Below, in pieces: positions 5,977-6,356 of a stretch of DNA of 6,356 bases. Source of the DNA: an uncultured Gammaproteobacteria bacterium (GTDB taxonomy: Bacteria; Pseudomonadota; Gammaproteobacteria; GCA-2729495); the NCBI GenBank assembly GCA_947258805.1, contig CAMYJV010000144.1, positions 4,170 through 10,525 of the forward strand, written 5' to 3'. A model generated the notes under the pieces. It was not told the origin of the DNA, did not search any database, and saw only the letters and a list, made by a program, of their open reading frames with translations. The first letter of the stretch is position 1, and every line of letters starts with the position of its first letter. The position numbers and the translations under genes are program-made.

Positions 5977-6356
5977 GCACCGGCTTCATTCACCTGCACC
6001 TGCACACCGAGTATTCCATCGGCGATAGCGTGGTGCGGGTCAAAGAACTCGCAAAAGCGGCCGCGGCTGCCGGCATGCCGGCGGTGGCGATGACCGACCG
6101 CGCCAACCTGTTCGCGATGGTGAAATTCTATCGGGCCGCGATGGCGTGCGGGGTGAAGCCCATCATTGGCGCGGAGATCCTGGTGCAGGAACCGGACACC
6201 GAAGATGCGCCGTCGCCGCTGGTCCTGCTGTGCAAATCGCGGGATGGTTATCACTCATTGTCGAAACTGCTGACGCGGGCCTACCTGGAAGGCCAGCAGG
6301 GCGGCGTGCCTGTCGTCAGTCTCGACTGGCTGTTGCCGGCCCGCGGGCTGCTCGCG
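5973..6356 (+). CDS. dnaE: DNA polymerase III alpha subunit, N-terminal fragment (3' end beyond window)
   Basis: Catalytic subunit of the replicative polymerase; only the first 128 residues, most of the N-terminal PHP domain, are visible, and the frame is open to the last base. Family blocks include HLHLHTEYS at residues 7-15, GMPAVAMTD at 34-42, NLFAMVKFY at 45-53 and GVKPIIGAE at 60-68, which align readily with E. coli DnaE (GMPALAITD, LVKFY, GIKPIVGAD). The start is TTG 5973, overlapping the rnhB stop as TTGA, with GAGG 8 bases upstream. No ATG or GTG start is available closer to the first conserved His, and this places the motif at the usual distance from the N terminus. The first PHP motif keeps the H-x-H pair that E. 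coli has lost (HLRVH), but the second motif reads TDRAN where metal-binding PHP domains have TDHGN. The polymerase active site lies outside the window. Confidence 0.95.
   Translation, partial: MSTGFIHLHLHTEYSIGDSVVRVKELAKAAAAAGMPAVAMTDRANLFAMVKFYRAAMACGVKPIIGAEILVQEPDTEDAPSPLVLLCKSRDGYHSLSKLLTRAYLEGQQGGVPVVSLDWLLPARGLLA

Noticed and set aside
1..6356. CRISPR arrays, tRNA or rRNA genes, insertion sequences, phage or defence genes
   Set aside because: No repeat-spacer periodicity, tRNA-like cloverleaf, transposase motif or terminal inverted repeats were seen. The window is housekeeping sequence throughout.

Overview
The window is a GC-rich stretch (roughly 60% by eye) of a Gram-negative chromosome. 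Six genes lie on the + strand in the order cdsA, rseP, bamA, ompH/skp, rnhB, dnaE. This is the conserved envelope/replication neighbourhood of Gammaproteobacteria, and all six products look like ordinary intact family members. The gammaproteobacterial assignment rests on gene order and protein motifs. I cannot name a genus, but the composition and the variant order fit an uncultured or less-studied high-GC lineage rather than an enteric bacterium.

Layout. Bases 2-697 hold the C-terminal ~80% of CdsA (CDP-diacylglycerol synthase), whose start lies off the left edge. A 125-base gap (698-822) with several short inverted repeats follows. Then come rseP (823-2187), bamA (2194-4605) and ompH/skp (4612-5148), spaced only 6 bases apart and surely co-transcribed. 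A 225-base gap (5149-5373) carries an isolated TATAAT hexamer. rnhB (GTG start, 5374-5976) overlaps dnaE by 4 bases at TTGA. dnaE (TTG start at 5973) runs off the right edge.

How the genes work together. CdsA makes the CDP-diacylglycerol precursor of all phospholipids. RseP is the intramembrane protease that clears signal peptides and, in the families studied, releases sigma-E by cutting its anti-sigma factor. Skp/OmpH escorts unfolded outer-membrane proteins across the periplasm to BamA, which inserts them. rnhB and dnaE serve DNA maintenance and replication and travel with this cluster in many proteobacteria.

The most notable point is an absence. In E. coli and Pseudomonas the lipid A genes lpxD-fabZ-lpxA-lpxB sit between skp and rnhB. 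Here that ~3 kb block is missing and only 225 non-coding bases remain. The Pseudomonas-type dxr gene between cdsA and rseP is also absent, although E. coli carries dxr elsewhere, so this is weaker evidence. I found no novel multi-gene system. The leads are the two gene-loss junctions, each with a -10-like hexamer just before the next ATG, and details of the DnaE PHP motifs.
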